Origin: Gentiana macrophylla
Lineage: Eukaryota; Streptophyta; Magnoliopsida; Gentianales; Gentianaceae
NCBI GenBank assembly: GCA_026214975.1
Contig: JAOBSW010000298.1
Span: 1 to 64,000, forward strand
Direction of reading: 5' to 3'
DNA length: 64,000 nucleotides
A program made the position numbers and the translations under genes. This document shows positions 1 through 12,493 of this stretch, piece after piece. Below the pieces are notes generated by a model. The model searched no databases. It was given only the letters and a program-made list of their open reading frames with translations, and had not been told where the DNA came from. Numbering within the stretch: the stretch's first letter is position 1; every line of letters begins with the position of its first letter.

Positions 1-603
1 AAAGCCTTCTCTGCAGAACTTACAAGGATACATCTAGTGATCAACTCGGATATCGTAACTACAAAGTCATATTCGTAATTGAGATTTATCAAGCAAGTGC
101 GTGAATCACATTCACATCAAATCTGAAGCAAATCGAATCGGAGGCAATCTGAGAAGGAGTTGAAAGCTGTGATAGCTGTTGAAGGATTTTGATCTCAAGG
201 AGCGAGCAAAGGAAGATGAATCACCAAGTTGTTGTAGTCAAGGAGTGATAGTCTTGTAGATTGTGAAGCTTGGGAAGCTAAGGACAATCATCTCGTTGTA
301 TCTGTGAAAACAATAGTGAATTCCTCCGATCATCACAGAGAAGAGTGGATTAAGGGATTACACCACCTCGAACCACTATAAGCCTTGTGTCAATTTAATT
401 TCTGCAATTTATTTTACAAAGACTTATTTAATTTGCCTACATCATAACACATATCGTGATTGTCTAAACTGATTTGAAAACAACATAGTAAGAAGGGACT
501 TATCCGCGCCCAAAAGCTTTTAAAACACAAGAAAAGTTTTGAAACTCCACTATAGTCATTCACCCCCCTCGACTATAGTTTCACCCTTCTTCTGGGACCC
601 ACA
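1..603 (+). repeat. SIRE-type Copia LTR, 3' part only
   Basis: This stretch aligns by eye along its whole length with the end of the LTR at 15188-16559. Shared stretches include the run around 330-370 (attcctcc, atcatcac, agagtggattaagggatta, caccac) and the end signature with a C-rich tract followed by cttct-gggacc and a terminal ACA. The left part of the LTR lies outside the window. No Met-tRNA primer site follows position 603, so this is a solo LTR or the 3' LTR of an element to the left, not the 5' LTR of the element at 9131-16559. Confidence 0.8.
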
Positions 604-1395
604 CACCTGCTTTGGTGGATTTTCCGAGCCTGCTTTGGTGGATTTTCTTGGACGGTATCTAAAATTTGGATCTTTGTCTCCTGAGTCTCCATACCGCCGC
701 TCACTTATCTGGGGTTCATGGATCTATGTTTTTGGAGGTGGTTCTTCCGGGCGGTTTTGTCCTTTGGAGGCATGATGATCTTGACGTATTCAGCAAAAGA
801 AAGGGCCCTCCTTCTAGCGCCAATGACGATGACAAATTATGTCACCTTAAAGATCCGGGCTTTTCCTTATGTTATTGATGAATAATCAAGAACCGTAATG
901 CCAAGAACAGAGAAGGGGTTTTTTATATTTATGGCTGAGTCTAAGTGGAATTCTTAGAGTGCCTACGTATCCTGTTCTTATTCCAGGAATCAAGCCTTAC
1001 GTAGTTCCTGGAACGTTGTATTTATAAGGACAATGCATGACCTAACCCTAATATGAGTCGGTTTGTAGCTATTGTCATATTTACCCTTAATTGGGCTTTA
1101 CCCCTTGCCCAAGTTATCCTGTGGATATTGGGCCAACGTAGCTGGTGTGGACTCTGTTCTCGATATCGATCTGCCCGACTTGGGATGATCGACTCCTGGA
1201 ACTCACGTCCTGCACTGCCCGTAAGTCGATAGTCGTGACCTCGAGCTCCTAGATATACTTCAGGCTCGAGGGTCGACATGCGTGTTATGGCTCCCAAGTT
1301 GATAGTTCGACTTGTATGCCCTATCTGGCTCCTGTGCCTTGGCAAATATTTAACCCATTAAGCCTACTCGATGATGATATATCGAGGAGCGTAAC
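604..1395. other. LTR-like debris, no gene
   Basis: No coding sequence is convincing here. A short duplication (gcctgctttggtggatttt, about 25 bp period) sits at 606-650. The text at 958-1012 (tgcctacgtatcctg, then aggaatcaagcc, then tacgtagttcc) resembles 36945-36985 and looks like LTR sequence of a Gypsy-like element. The segment is consistent with a decayed LTR ending near the CA at about 1395, but I cannot fix its left end or family. Confidence 0.35.
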
Positions 1396-2411
1396 CCGGT
1401 ATCGTCACACTCCAATGCATACATGTAGCTAGTTTATTTCGAATAAATTAGGCATGTATAACTCGTATAATTAGTTAAAAGCTTTATTAATTAATATGTG
1501 GTAGTTAATTAATTAAGTAACTAATTATTAAAAACCGAGGAACCGGGTTTTGTCAATCGTTACGATTTTAGTGATGGATTCTCGGTGAATCCCACTTGGA
1601 TAAATCGTTGAGTTTTCGGTGATGGCTTCTCGATGAAGCCACTTTAAGCAGAAATGAGATTACGCTTTGGTTGACAACATAGAATCGGAAAATCTTAGTA
1701 CATGGGTTCGGAAATGGTCTAACCATGGATGGGCGAGTTCAACCGAGATTCGGCTCAATCGACTCCCCACCACGTGTGATGTACGTTACAGTGGTTCGAC
1801 AAGACTTAGCATAGCCGATAAGCCTTCGGGCTAAACGGGGCTTCTATTGCTGGATCAGCATGAACTGTCACATATGTTCCAATGAATATGATGTCGTAGG
1901 CTTGCCTACATAACCGACCCTGTTCGGAGTACTTTGATTTATTGTTTCTTATTGTCAAGACCAAAACCGTAATTAGTAAACCCACCACTTTTTCAAAATA
2001 TTGAGTGGGAGCGGGGAAGGCGACAGCCAACCCCACGGCCTCTACTATAGATGAAAGCACGTGAGAGAAGGGTGACGCCTCGTGCCGTTTTGATTCCGGC
2101 CCCCTAAGGATGGTGTTCACCCCTATCAACATTCAAGGCTTGGTCTCCGAAAGGATAGGATTTCGGGTACTCCTTGGGCCACTGTCCGACCCTAAAGGCA
2201 GCATACTCGGGGCGTACTTTGAGATCTGATATAGTAGGTCACTCTTTATGGATATTTTCGAAACATCTAGGCTACAAAAAGGAAGGTAATCAATGATTAA
2301 GGCTCGGGATGTCTGATTCCCGTGAGATGTTCGATTCTCGAAGCTTAATCATTGAGAGAGATTGTCTCTGTTTAACCGTCATCGTGCTGATACTGACCCT
2401 AAAGGCGGCGG
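1396..2411. other. unassigned intergenic or TE-derived sequence
   Basis: I see no credible gene. Two features stand out. A near-duplication at about 1570-1650 repeats a phrase of the form tcggtgatgg-ttctcg-tgaa-ccactt. The phrase gaccctaaaggc appears at about 2187 and 2396, with different flanks. The segment lies directly upstream of the decayed Copia internal region and may be part of it or of another LTR. Confidence 0.3.
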
Positions 2412-5400
2412 TACGATGCAAGGTTAAATCCTTGGAATGGTAGGATAGACTTTAAACAAGTTTATTATTCCTAAAATAAAAATCTAGTAGTGAAATTTTA
2501 ATTTTTGAATTTAACTTTCTGTCATGTTTATTCTACAACTATATCTCTAGGCTACTAAAATGTTAGTAATAGGACTTCATTAAAAATGTGGAGAGTAACA
2601 AGTACGTTGTAATTATCAAAAGAATGCTGTTAATTTTTTAGAAGAGATTTTTCCTTGAGCCTTTAAAAACTTAAGTGACATAGTATAGGTATGTCACGGA
2701 TGTCACTCGTGTTGAACGAGAGACGACCTTACTTAGTTTACAAAAGATGATTTAGGACTATCAGACAAATTCATTTAGTGAATTTTAAAAGTGTAATTAC
2801 ACAACAAATTTCTAATTGAAAAATTGGAAAATCATATACATAAGGCGTTGCTAGTTAGACGGTATTTGGAACCGATAAACTAGTGGGAGCCTTAGCCTTA
2901 TGATTTGTTGTTTTTCTGAATCATTAGAAATGTGTAATAGACTACACATGAGTTTCTCCATTTATCAGAAAAACAAGAATAAAGTGTTACTAGTTTGACA
3001 GTATTTGGAACTAATAAACTAGTGGGAGCTTAGTTCTGGAGATTTTATAATCTTTGAAACATCATGAACACAGCATTGCTAATTTAGACAGTATTTGGAA
3101 CTGATAAAATAGTGGAGCTTAGTTCTAGGTGATGTTCTAATCTTTGAGAAATCATAAATACAAAGTGTTGCTAGTTAGACGGTATTTGGACCCGATAAAC
3201 TAGTGAGAGCTTTTGTCTTATGATTTGAAGATTAGAAATATCGATAGTCCAAGCAAGTAACACTGAACATCCCACAGTTCAAGAGTAGTGTCTACTAAAA
3301 CAAACTGCTAGTTCAAGACTGTTTCCATCTAAGGAAAGTCGAGAATGGGAAAGAATGTTTATACGTGTTAGTCATCTAAACTAAGTAGTTTTAAGGCTAA
3401 ACCGAAAAAATTAATAAATTGGAAATTAGAGGATAAGAAAAGTGATTTCGGATCACTGACCAATGCATCCTTGGCAATTTTCTCGAAAGCTGAAGTTCTT
3501 TGGAAGAACTAGGTAGCTTTACATTAAACGATAAATAAAATAGACAACGGGCAGTTATTTCAAATAGACTAGTGGGAGTGATATAAGGAAATGAATCTCG
3601 GATTCAATTCTTGAGTATCACAGAAAATTCATTTTCTGGTATCGGATTCGTTGGAACGAACGTATTTATTTTCAATATGATAATTTGTTTGTCTTATTGA
3701 TGATAAATATAACATTAGTAGCACGAACCCAAGACTCGGACTTTTGTTTGATAAAGTCAGAAGCACTAAGAAATGCTGAATAGGTATATGTAACACATCT
3801 TAAACAATATAAACGCAAATGGTTTCCGTATTTAGATAAACGCTTCTTTCTATTAATTAGTGTATGTCCCATAAAGACAGGATCTGAAGACTGGCTTAGG
3901 GTGATTCCTACTTCCCAACCAAAGGAACCCCGTCTCAAAGGAACAATGCCTAAGTTTCCTTTCAATCGGGAAAGTGTAATAGATTTAAAGAAGTTACATA
4001 GCTTGTTCATCTCAACCTTCGGGGTCATATAAAAAATACAAGCTAGTGGGAGCCTCTGAGTAGTGACATCTTAGTCTGACAACTACTCAAAAATCCGGTA
4101 AGTTTATCCAAAATATTTGGAGGAAATTTCTGATTTAAACAGAGATAGAGTATTCCATACTCAGAAAGAGGTTATTGCGTAGTCTTCGGGACTGATGCTC
4201 GGCCTGCCTCCCAGTGAAATGTTTTCAATAAGGGATACAACAAAATTTGCCTTATATAGTTATTGATGTGCTACGATACGCTGCTGAACTCATTTAAGAT
4301 ATTGGTTGCAAAATAACGGTTGACATTGTAATGTGAAACCGAGAAGTCTATCTAGAAGATGCCTACACATTTATGGATAAGGAGTGAATTCGGTTCACCC
4401 CACTTCCGTAAATAGAGGCAATTAGCACCGAGTACTTGAAGGTAGGACTGGAAATTTTGCGTACACGTTCAGATCGTGAAATATCTTGATGCATTGAGTA
4501 AAGGTTGGTTATAAAACTCGTAAAATCAGAGAATGACGGTTATACTGTCAAACTCGATCTGATAGAGTCTAACAACCTTAGATCTTGAAGTATTTGTACT
4601 CAAGATGTTACTAACTGATTTGTTCAGTCCATATCAACACCAGCAGTTGGTGAAAACACTAATAAAAACTACTAAACTAGATCAGTATATCGATCCACCC
4701 CGAACATAGTGGGAGTATGGTTTGTCCATTACCCATTGCAAGACCTTACGGTCTATAAGGTAGATTGATGACCTATAGTCCTTTGTAATGTGTAGGATCC
4801 CTGATCATGAGGTTGGTTTAAAAGCCATAACCCTGTGAATGGAGTTTGATACTCGAGTTACATTGAAACTCTTGTAGAACCACCGAGTATCTACGGCCCG
4901 AGTGGGAGTAATTGGAACAACACGGAGAAGAGTCGAATGAATAGGAAAGTTTAACTTTCAACGCCAAGCTGAGTAATTTAGGGGTGATTCCCTAAAAATA
5001 GAGAGGTAACCAGACCGTGATCTCTCTTACCACTCAGTCTTGATTGATTTCGTCAGAAAGCAAGAAATAGGGGGTGATTCCCTAAGACTTCCTTGCCGAA
5101 CAACAGAATTTGAATTCATTCAGAATAGAAGGGTTTTAGCTAAGAATAAATAACGGATTCGTTGCAAAGCAAAAAATAGGGATGATTCCCTAAGACCTTT
5201 TCGCGAGACTAATGGTATATATCTTAATTTATTAAGAATGAACCTTTGGCAGGATGTCTGCCATGGCTTATATCCTTTGGGGATTAAAGCAAACCTCTAG
5301 GTCATTTCAAAGTCATATATTTTAATATGTGGACTTAACCAGAATTTTGATAAGTCTTTCGTAGGCTGGCATCAATATTAGTAAAGTAGTATGTAGATTA

Positions 5401-6215
5401 GTGTTTGTGAATGGTAACACTGAACCAGTTGGAAACAACATGGGTGTGTTATCTGAAGTCAGAGTCTAACATGCCATCGGGCTATTTTCTGAAAGAATTT
5501 GACTGACTCAAATTCTCGAAAATAAGCAATTGGCAATCCCATCCATTCACCTGGTTAAGATATTCTTGCATTTATGCAACATTCAACGATGTAGTCTACC
5601 CTACCTCTCAGGAATGATTATCTAAACCTGCGAATGAATACTAAATGGGATGTTTAGTGCATCCTCGAGTCTCTTCAGGAGAATGAGGAATAATGTGCTA
5701 GTATATTCAGGCGCAAACTAGAATATAAGTGATAACACTGATTCTGGCTTTAGGTCAGATTGTGGATGATTGTTAAATCGATCTCGGTCTCAGTGTTTAC
5801 TCATGTGATAAAGTATTATCCAGTACCACTTCATTGTGAAAACATTGGAGAGGTAGCTCATAAGGATTTTGCAATCACTAGAGGTCATAAGCATATTGAA
5901 ATCGTACCACCGGATTAGATGGGAAGGCGACATTTCGATCGCAAAGATTGACTCCAGCCGCCAACCTACCTGATCAGTGTACCAAGTCACATGGTATTCG
6001 GATTCTAAGTACGCGCCGGGTCACTGACCTACCCTACGGCGGCACACTCTGGTCGTGCTTGGAAAGATGAATTACTAAGATGCGCTTGGAGGGTACAGAT
6101 TAGAGGGATATGTCTCGCTTGTTTTGAGCAAGTGGGAGAATGTTGTAGATATAGATATAAAGGGGTGTGCTCTAAAACAATTATTCCACTTGCCTTTCGT
6201 GCAAGTGGGAGATTG
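2412..6215 (+). mobile_element. decayed Copia element, internal region (long-LTR family)
   Basis: This region runs in parallel with 47780-51268: both begin with aaatcc-tggaatggtaggata and share many later stretches (for example around 4140-4380 and 49020-49270). No long frame survives, but scraps of Copia pol can be read. There is an RT-like stretch at about 5240-5330, residues like those after the YVDD region at about 5430 (GNNMGVLSEV), an RNase H-like stretch near 5690-5800, and the RNase H end at about 5822-5990 containing the CEN and KHIE motifs. Frames are destroyed by many small deletions and stops rather than by one event. It is a non-functional relic whose 3' LTR follows directly. Confidence 0.7.
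2846..3215 (+). repeat. four-unit degenerate repeat inside the decayed Copia
   Basis: Four units carry the phrase gt-gctagttagacggtattt, then gga-ccgataaactagtggga. They lie at about 2846-2890, 2985-3030, 3073-3118 and 3165-3210, with spacing of about 90 to 140 bp. Each unit ends in an AGTGGGAG-like purine tract. The sequences between units also share an atgatttg or ttataatctttga theme. Confidence 0.7.
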
Positions 6216-6240
6216 TTAGGTGTAGTGACCGAAAAACAAT
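6130..6240 (+). repeat. duplicated polypurine tract and LTR start
   Basis: The segment gcaagtgggagaatgttg at about 6128 and gcaagtgggagattgtta at 6202 are two copies of the polypurine tract plus the first bases of the LTR. Each is followed by related text (gtgctctaaaacaatta and gtgaccgaaaaacaatta). The second copy leads into the actual LTR. Confidence 0.7.
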
Positions 6241-8034
6241 TATCTAATTGTTTTAGGACAGAAATAATGATTCATCTTATTATATGCATGTATGCTTATA
6301 ATTAAGACACTACTGAAAACCCTAAGTACCTCGTTTATGTAATCACATAACTCAGTGTTTGGCTATACACAAGAGGATTGAGTTAGTGAGATGTACATAA
6401 AATTAACTTAGCCCGTAGAGTTGATTAACTGCAGCACGGGTCTCATGATTAATATGCTAATAATGCGCCTGAACACTTTAGGAGTAGCATGATCTTATCC
6501 GATTTATCGGTAATAAGAAGTACTAGTGGGGCATTTATATATGATGATAATCATATGAAATTTTGGACCGATTTGATTTGAGTTCTCGATATAATTCCGT
6601 AATCGAGAAGTCTTATCGAATCACAAGATGATCATATATGGATTAATCTCAACCCTGAGGTGATCACAGACAACTGCTTAGACTAGGGTAGAGTTTGATG
6701 TGTTAGTAAGGATCACTTCGTAGTATGTGGTCCAACACTTCTCGTTGGCTCTATTCTGGAATGAGTGAGTAGTCTGTGCTATCACAAATATGGAATCCAT
6801 TCCTTCCCTCGGGATGTAGACATACAGTTCTCTTATTTGTTAATCCTAGAAACTGATCAATCCGCGGAGTTCATATTATATTAGTTATGAACTAATTGAT
6901 CACTAGGGGTTTAATGGTAAATAAGGATAAGATGTTTCGAGAAGGGTTTACGGAAATATCCTGAATCGAAATGAACATTCTATGGAGGATTTATCCGTAT
7001 GTAATGATTATATCAGTGGACACCTTATCAACTCAGAGTTGAGTATAATTTATCTATATTCGGCAGAGTTCAGTTTCGGGTTTATGGTGGTGTAATCCCG
7101 GAATTAATAGATTGAATATAATTGTTCGGTCTGACGAATAATTTTATTTAATTTATTGTAGCTACTGAATATGGGTCCATGGCCCGACGTGGCTCCTAAC
7201 ATAGCATATGTTTTCTCGTCATTTCACCTCAATTATAATTAAATAGTTGGATTGGACTATTTAATTGTTATGTGGATTAATTGTTTAGTTGGACTAGATA
7301 ATTAAATACACGGAAAAGAAATTTTTCGTGGACTCGGCCCAATGTGATGAAAAATGCGTGTGGCCTATTGCCAATTAGGGTGGGCACATTTTTTGAGTAT
7401 TATTTAATTAGAGGGAAATTAGTTTTCTTGGATAATTATTTATTATATGATTTAATCATTTATTTGTTAAGTGATAAATCATGGAATATTAGATAATATA
7501 TTTATTTATCCTAATTTGTTTGGGATATATATTATATTTATCTTTTGTTTAATATAAGGATTAATTTAATAATTATCTCTTAATTATTAAATCCTTGGAG
7601 GACAAGGATTACTCTCCTATATAAAGAGAGTTCTCCCAAGCCTTTTAAACATCACAAATTTCGACTCTTTGGGAGTGTTGGAAGCTTAGAATTTTTGGCT
7701 TCAACATTAAGGGTTTCGAGTTGGGATAATCCTCGGGATTATTCCGATAGCATATCGAGGAGGTCCGGCGGCTTGAAACACCATCCACCTGGTGGTGTTT
7801 GGAGACACACGTTGGAAGACTTTGGCTTCTCAACTAGGCTCTCATATAGCTCGGATTGAAGATTGTTCTTGGTGCTTATTCACAATAAAACGGTAAGCAA
7901 TCTATACCCCCTCATAGGTTTAGATCTATTATATTCATGTATTTTGGTTGTTAGATCTAGATCTATACTATTCCGCTGCGTAATCAGGTGGATCTTTGAT
8001 CCATCCGGCGATATTACATCTCACGCTCCTAACC
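6216..8034 (+). repeat. 3' LTR of the decayed long-LTR Copia
   Basis: The LTR starts TGTTAGG right after a polypurine tract (aagtgggagat). It is related along its length to the LTR at 51269-53028: aataaatgacag-like start, the gcatttatatatgatg block, the ggttaatggtaaataagg block, and ttatttaatttattgtagctact. A promoter-like tatataaagagag lies at about 7619-7631, matched by the same motif near 52605. The right end is set at CCTAACC (8034), the expected inverted partner of TGTTAGG with its last base changed. That end is approximate. Confidence 0.6.
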
Positions 8035-9130
8035 CTATCTACTCCGACAATGGTAGTAGACAGTCTATACCCAAAATACCCTTCTTAATTGGTCTATAAT
8101 AGCCCATACACATAAATAACTAGAATTTCCGATATCGAGCGCTAACTCATACCGCTAACCCGCCTAAACAGCTGTCGACAATGATCAGCACATTCCTAGG
8201 GTTCATTCAAAACTATGTCAAAACTAACACTTCCCTATTCGTATTTTATGCTAGTTTTACGATTACAATAAGCAGATTGGCTAGATCTAACCAACTGTTA
8301 ATTAAACATGTCGATCAACGTAGCTGTAGTGAATCCCAGGTTTAGATTTTCTAAATATTGCCTCGTTAAACCGGTATAGACTGCCGGTTTACCGGGGTCA
8401 GCTTTTCCTGTCCATGGATCTGCATTGCTCAATTATGATTAATCTAAGTAAATCATGGGGTCTTTAAACATGCAATTAACTAAAACATATATATAAATAC
8501 AAACAGATCTACCATATTGAAGACAAAAAGGAATGTTCAAAGCTTCATAACTTCAACAATGGAGATGTAGCTCGATCTACTCAAGCTAGAGATAGTAGAG
8601 AAAAGGAGAAAACCATAAATAACTCCTCAAAAATTTGGAATTACTTTATTTCATCAAATTGTATAATGTAATTGAAGATTCAATAATAAGATATGCAACT
8701 TACGAAAATTTATGCAATAATCTGTTAATACGGCCTTATATAGATACAATGACCGACTTATGACTCTCTAAAACCATAACCAACCTAGTAGAGGCAGCAG
8801 AATCAATTTTGTGTCCAACAAGTCCTCGGTTTACCGTCCCTAGCCCTCGGTAAACCAGGCGGACTTTTCCTCTTTTTCCTCAGCAGACTTCTTCTTGGAC
8901 TTTAATCACTAGGCCCAATATAATTCTTCTGGTCCAGATCTATTCTCTAATGCTTCAGGTTCGGTACATCCTATAAAACACATAAAACGAGACAAAACAG
9001 TTCCAAATCTTCAGGAAAATAATATAGATGCAGAATTACAATCCTGGAAACATGCACATAGCACTTAAAATATATTCACATAATAGCGAGCCTATCTATC
9101 CTCTCTTGAGCAGAATTCAGGGTGAATAAA
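8035..9130. other. unassigned stretch, possibly reverse-strand LTR remnant
   Basis: No gene is visible. On the minus strand the segment has LTR-like features: a tatataagg motif near 8730-8740, AT-rich text, and the phrase tttaccg repeated at about 8388 and 8830. It interrupts what should be the upstream part of the SIRE-type element, which begins abruptly at about 9131. Confidence 0.3.
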
Positions 9131-9140
9131 GGTAAAATTA

Positions 9141-10540
9141 ATGGTACCATTTAGGGCGTTATCATTCAACACAACACAAGAACATGAAGTTGATGCACAA
9201 GATGAAGTTGTGGAAGAACCAACTCAAGAGCAACATCAACCTGACCTGAACTGGCTGAAAGATCATCCTGAAGAACAAATCATTGGAGATAAAAATGAGT
9301 TAGAAAGAATACTAACTTTTTTTCTGTCATAGGTGATACCTAGAACTATAGATGATGCAATTCAAGATGTTGATTGGATTACATCCATGCAAGAAGAGCT
9401 AAATGAATTGAGAGAAATGAGGTCTGGGAACTTATTGAAAGACTATACATGGCCAACATCATTGGAACAAAATGGGTATTCAGAAACAGGATGGGAGAAC
9501 AAGGGACAGTTGTCAGAAACAAAGCAAGGCTATTTGCAAAAGGAAAGAATCCTGAAGAACTAGTCATTAGAGATATACAGGAGTTAGAACCAGAAGACAA
9601 CTGGAAAGAATACTAACTTGTTTTTTGTCATAGGTGATACCCAAAACTATAGATCATGCAATTCAAGATGCTGATTGGATTACATCCATGCAAGAATAGC
9701 TAAATGAATTTGAGAGAAATAAGGTCTAGGAACTTGTTGAAAGACCAGACATGGCCAACATCATTGGAACAAAATGGGTATTCAGAAACAAGATTGGTGA
9801 ACAAGGGACGGTTGTCAGAAACAAAGCAAGGCTAGTTGCAAAAGGCTACTCTCAAGTAGAATGAATGGATTATGATGAAACATTTGCACCAGTAGCAAGA
9901 TTGGAAGCAATCAGACTTTTTCTAGCTTTTGTAGCTCATAAAGACTTCAAAGTTTATCAAATGGATGTCAAAAGTGCATTTCTGATTGGACTTTTGGAAG
10001 AAAGAAGTATATGTGGAACAACCCACTGGCTTCCAACTCAAAGGGAAGGAAGATAATGTGTACAAGCTCAAAAGGGCACAATATGGACTCAAACAGGCAA
10101 CCAGAGCATGGTATGAGACACTGTCATAATTTCTAATGAACAATAGATTCTACAAAGGGCCATTGACAAGACTCTCTTAAAACTAGAAGAAGGTACAAGC
10201 GCATTCTTAGTTCAGATCTATGTTGATGACATCATTTTTGGATCAGAAGATGAGAAGCTGTGTGAGAAGTTTCCAAATCTGATGAAGAGAAAATTTCAAA
10301 TGAGTATGATGGGAGAACTCAATTAATTTCTTGGTTTTCAAGTGAAAGAAATGAAGGATGGCATCTTCATAAATCAAGCCAAATATACAAAAGACCTGAT
10401 ACACAAATATGGTATGGATACAAGTGGCACAGCAGATACACCAATGTGTGCAAGAGTCATTATTGGAATGATGAAATTCAAAAGGATGTTGAACAAAAGT
10501 TGTACAGGTGGATCATTGGATCCTTACTCTAATTAACTAC
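9141..10540 (+). pseudogene. pol: Copia pol: integrase C-end and reverse transcriptase, broken
   Basis: RT copies element RNA into DNA inside virus-like particles. The start carries the spacer between integrase and RT (a DHPEEQIIGD-type motif near 9262), then the RT N-terminal block, disrupted by a tandem duplication at 9297-9845. The best RT frame begins near 9865 with [16 protein letters not shown] and QMDVKSAFL. The catalytic box YVDD is at about 10219, followed by a QAKYTKDL block at about 10375. Stops and frameshifts occur near 9332, 9562, 9864, 10050 and 10325. It is recognisable but not functional. Confidence 0.85.
9297..9845 (+). repeat. 301 bp tandem duplication within Copia pol
   Basis: The stretch beginning at the gaaagaatactaactt phrase (about 9303) is repeated beginning at about 9604. 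The anchor aggtgatacc is at 9331 and again at 9632, an offset of 301 bp. Both copies encode the same RT N-terminal block. The copies differ at scattered positions and by small indels, so the duplication is not recent. It alone would break the polyprotein. Confidence 0.85.
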
Positions 10541-11179
10541 AAGCAGGCCTTATATAGCATTTGTAGTAGGAGTTTGTGCAAGATTTCAAGCTCAACCAAA
10601 AGAGTATCACTTACTAGTAGCTAAGAGAATCATCAAATATCTGAAGAACGCCATCAATGTTGGAATTTGGTATCCAAAAGATGAAGGATTCAAACTAATG
10701 TCATATTCAGACTTAGACTATGCTGGATGCAAGATAGATAGAAAATGCAAATCCGGAACTTGTCAAAGGCTAGGCAGCAGACTAGTATCATGTTTACCAA
10801 AAAGAAAAACTCTATATCCACATCAACAGCTGATGCAGAATACATAGCAGCAGGTAGCTACTGTACACAAGTGTTGTGGATCAGACAATGGCTAAGAGAG
10901 TATGGAATGGAGGAGAATACAATCCCAATTGTGTGTGATAACACAAGTGCAATATCTATTACTGAAAATCCAGTATTGCATTCAAAAACAAAGCATATTG
11001 ATGTGAGACATCACTTTATTAGAGATCAAGTTGAAAAAGGAGATGTTGTTCTAAGATACATACCAATTAAAGATCAATTGGCTGATATCTTTACTAAGCC
11101 ACTCAGTCATGGAAGATTTTGCAAGTTGAGAACTGAGTTGGGAATGATTGAAATCGATAAAGTCACAAAGAGCAGCTAA
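10541..11179 (+). pseudogene. pol: Copia RNase H domain
   Basis: The C-terminal pol domain removes RNA from the RNA/DNA hybrid. The last part is open from 10745 to 11179 and shows the usual Copia RNase H order: a STADAEYIAA motif (about 10827), a VCDNTSAI motif (about 10933), KTKHIDVRHHF (about 10990) and LADIFTKPL near the end (about 11080). Upstream of 10745 the domain continues in other frames. LADIFTKPL followed by a short tail is normal for the end of Copia pol. Confidence 0.85.
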
Positions 11180-11794
11180 CTGGAGTAATCAGTTAAGTAA
11201 CTTCACCAGCTGACCGAACCTTTCCCATTTCGGGTGTGCTCACTTGGCAGGTAAGCCACTGGTACCCAGGGAAGTTAACTTCACTGATTGTTATGAACAC
11301 TTTTCTACAAGCAGCACAGTAAGATATCACTCCACCAGCCTAGTGACTAGCCAAGTCAGTCCACCGGCAAATATCTTGGAGACAAGAGCAAACTAAAGTG
11401 TGAACTAAATCAGTTTTACACACGTGGAATATCAGGAGTAATGGAGGATTATACTATAGAAGATTACACACGTGGAGATCAGTTAATAATCGTGGAGGTA
11501 ACTATATTATTTTCAAATTACAGGAATGACGGCAACGCCACGATTCCTGAGATTTATCATTACTTACCTCAATCCACTCTCCCACTACAGTCAAATACCG
11601 TGATTTATATACACAAAATCACACCATTACTTCATAAAAGTTTTCCATATTCAACCGCATTCCCACTACTCAAATTATCCTACATAAACAACACTTAGAG
11701 ATTTTTTAGAATTCTTTACGCTCTCTTGCAAATCATAAACCCTATTTTCTCTGAAAAATCAAAGCCTTTTCAAAATATCAAACTTATTCAAACA

Positions 11795-12493
11795 ATGTCT
11801 TCATCCTCTTCAACCACCCAAACTGGAAAACAATATGAGAAATCGATTGCCACTGGATCATTCTTACAAGAAGAACACTACTTAAAGCTATGTGGAAATG
11901 ACGAAGAAGCACAACGACTGGCGGTTGGATGCAAAATCCTAGGATTGCTGACTTTTCTCAATCCTCCTATCAAAGATACTTGCTATGAAAGCCTCATCTC
12001 ATTTTGGAAAACCGCCAAGTTTGTTTCTGGGCTCCGTGCTGAAGAAGGTGTAGAAATGGGGGAAGACAAGATCGGTGCATCTGTCAATGGTACCCAAGTG
12101 ATGATTACAGCGAAGATAATCTGCAAACATCTTAAACTCTCCAATAAAGGTCAAGTGAAAGTGGCTCTTGTCCCACAAAACTTGGATGAATTCTGGGCAA
12201 CAATCGATAAAACGGCAAACCAATGCTCTAAGAAATTAATCAGTCTTAGATCTGACTTGAAGAAACCCTTCAATGAATTCAGTCCCTTAATTGGTAAGGT
12301 AATTGAAGGCAAGCTAGGAGCAAATAATGCCATGATAGAGGCTAGAATGCGCCTTATAAGAATCATCTACAACAGTCTGGAGTTCAATTGGGCCAACTAT
12401 TTCTTCCTGAGAATCAAAGTACAAATCCAGGGAGAGCCCAATGCTGTGAAAAAGGGGCTAGCAGAAGGAAAGAAGAAAAATGGAATCTTCTAG
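11795..12493 (+). CDS. SIRE env-like region, first open segment
   Basis: An open frame of 232 codons begins at an ATG in the context aacaATGtct at 11795, followed by a Ser/Thr-rich leader. The protein is mixed alpha-helical in appearance, without a signal peptide or clear membrane segment. I do not recognise a domain. Its place, 615 bp after the RNase H end and well before the polypurine tract, is where SIRE elements carry the extra env-like frame. It ends at a TAG at 12491-12493, after which similar coding-like text continues in other frames to about 13020, including a Glu-rich stretch. Function is not established. Confidence 0.5.
   Translation: MSSSSSTTQTGKQYEKSIATGSFLQEEHYLKLCGNDEEAQRLAVGCKILGLLTFLNPPIKDTCYESLISFWKTAKFVSGLRAEEGVEMGEDKIGASVNGTQVMITAKIICKHLKLSNKGQVKVALVPQNLDEFWATIDKTANQCSKKLISLRSDLKKPFNEFSPLIGKVIEGKLGANNAMIEARMRLIRIIYNSLEFNWANYFFLRIKVQIQGEPNAVKKGLAEGKKKNGIF

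Noticed and set aside
2412..6215. Regulatory array of AGTGGGAG sites
   Set aside because: The motif equals the family's polypurine tract and occurs in a dead retroelement; a host regulatory role has no support.
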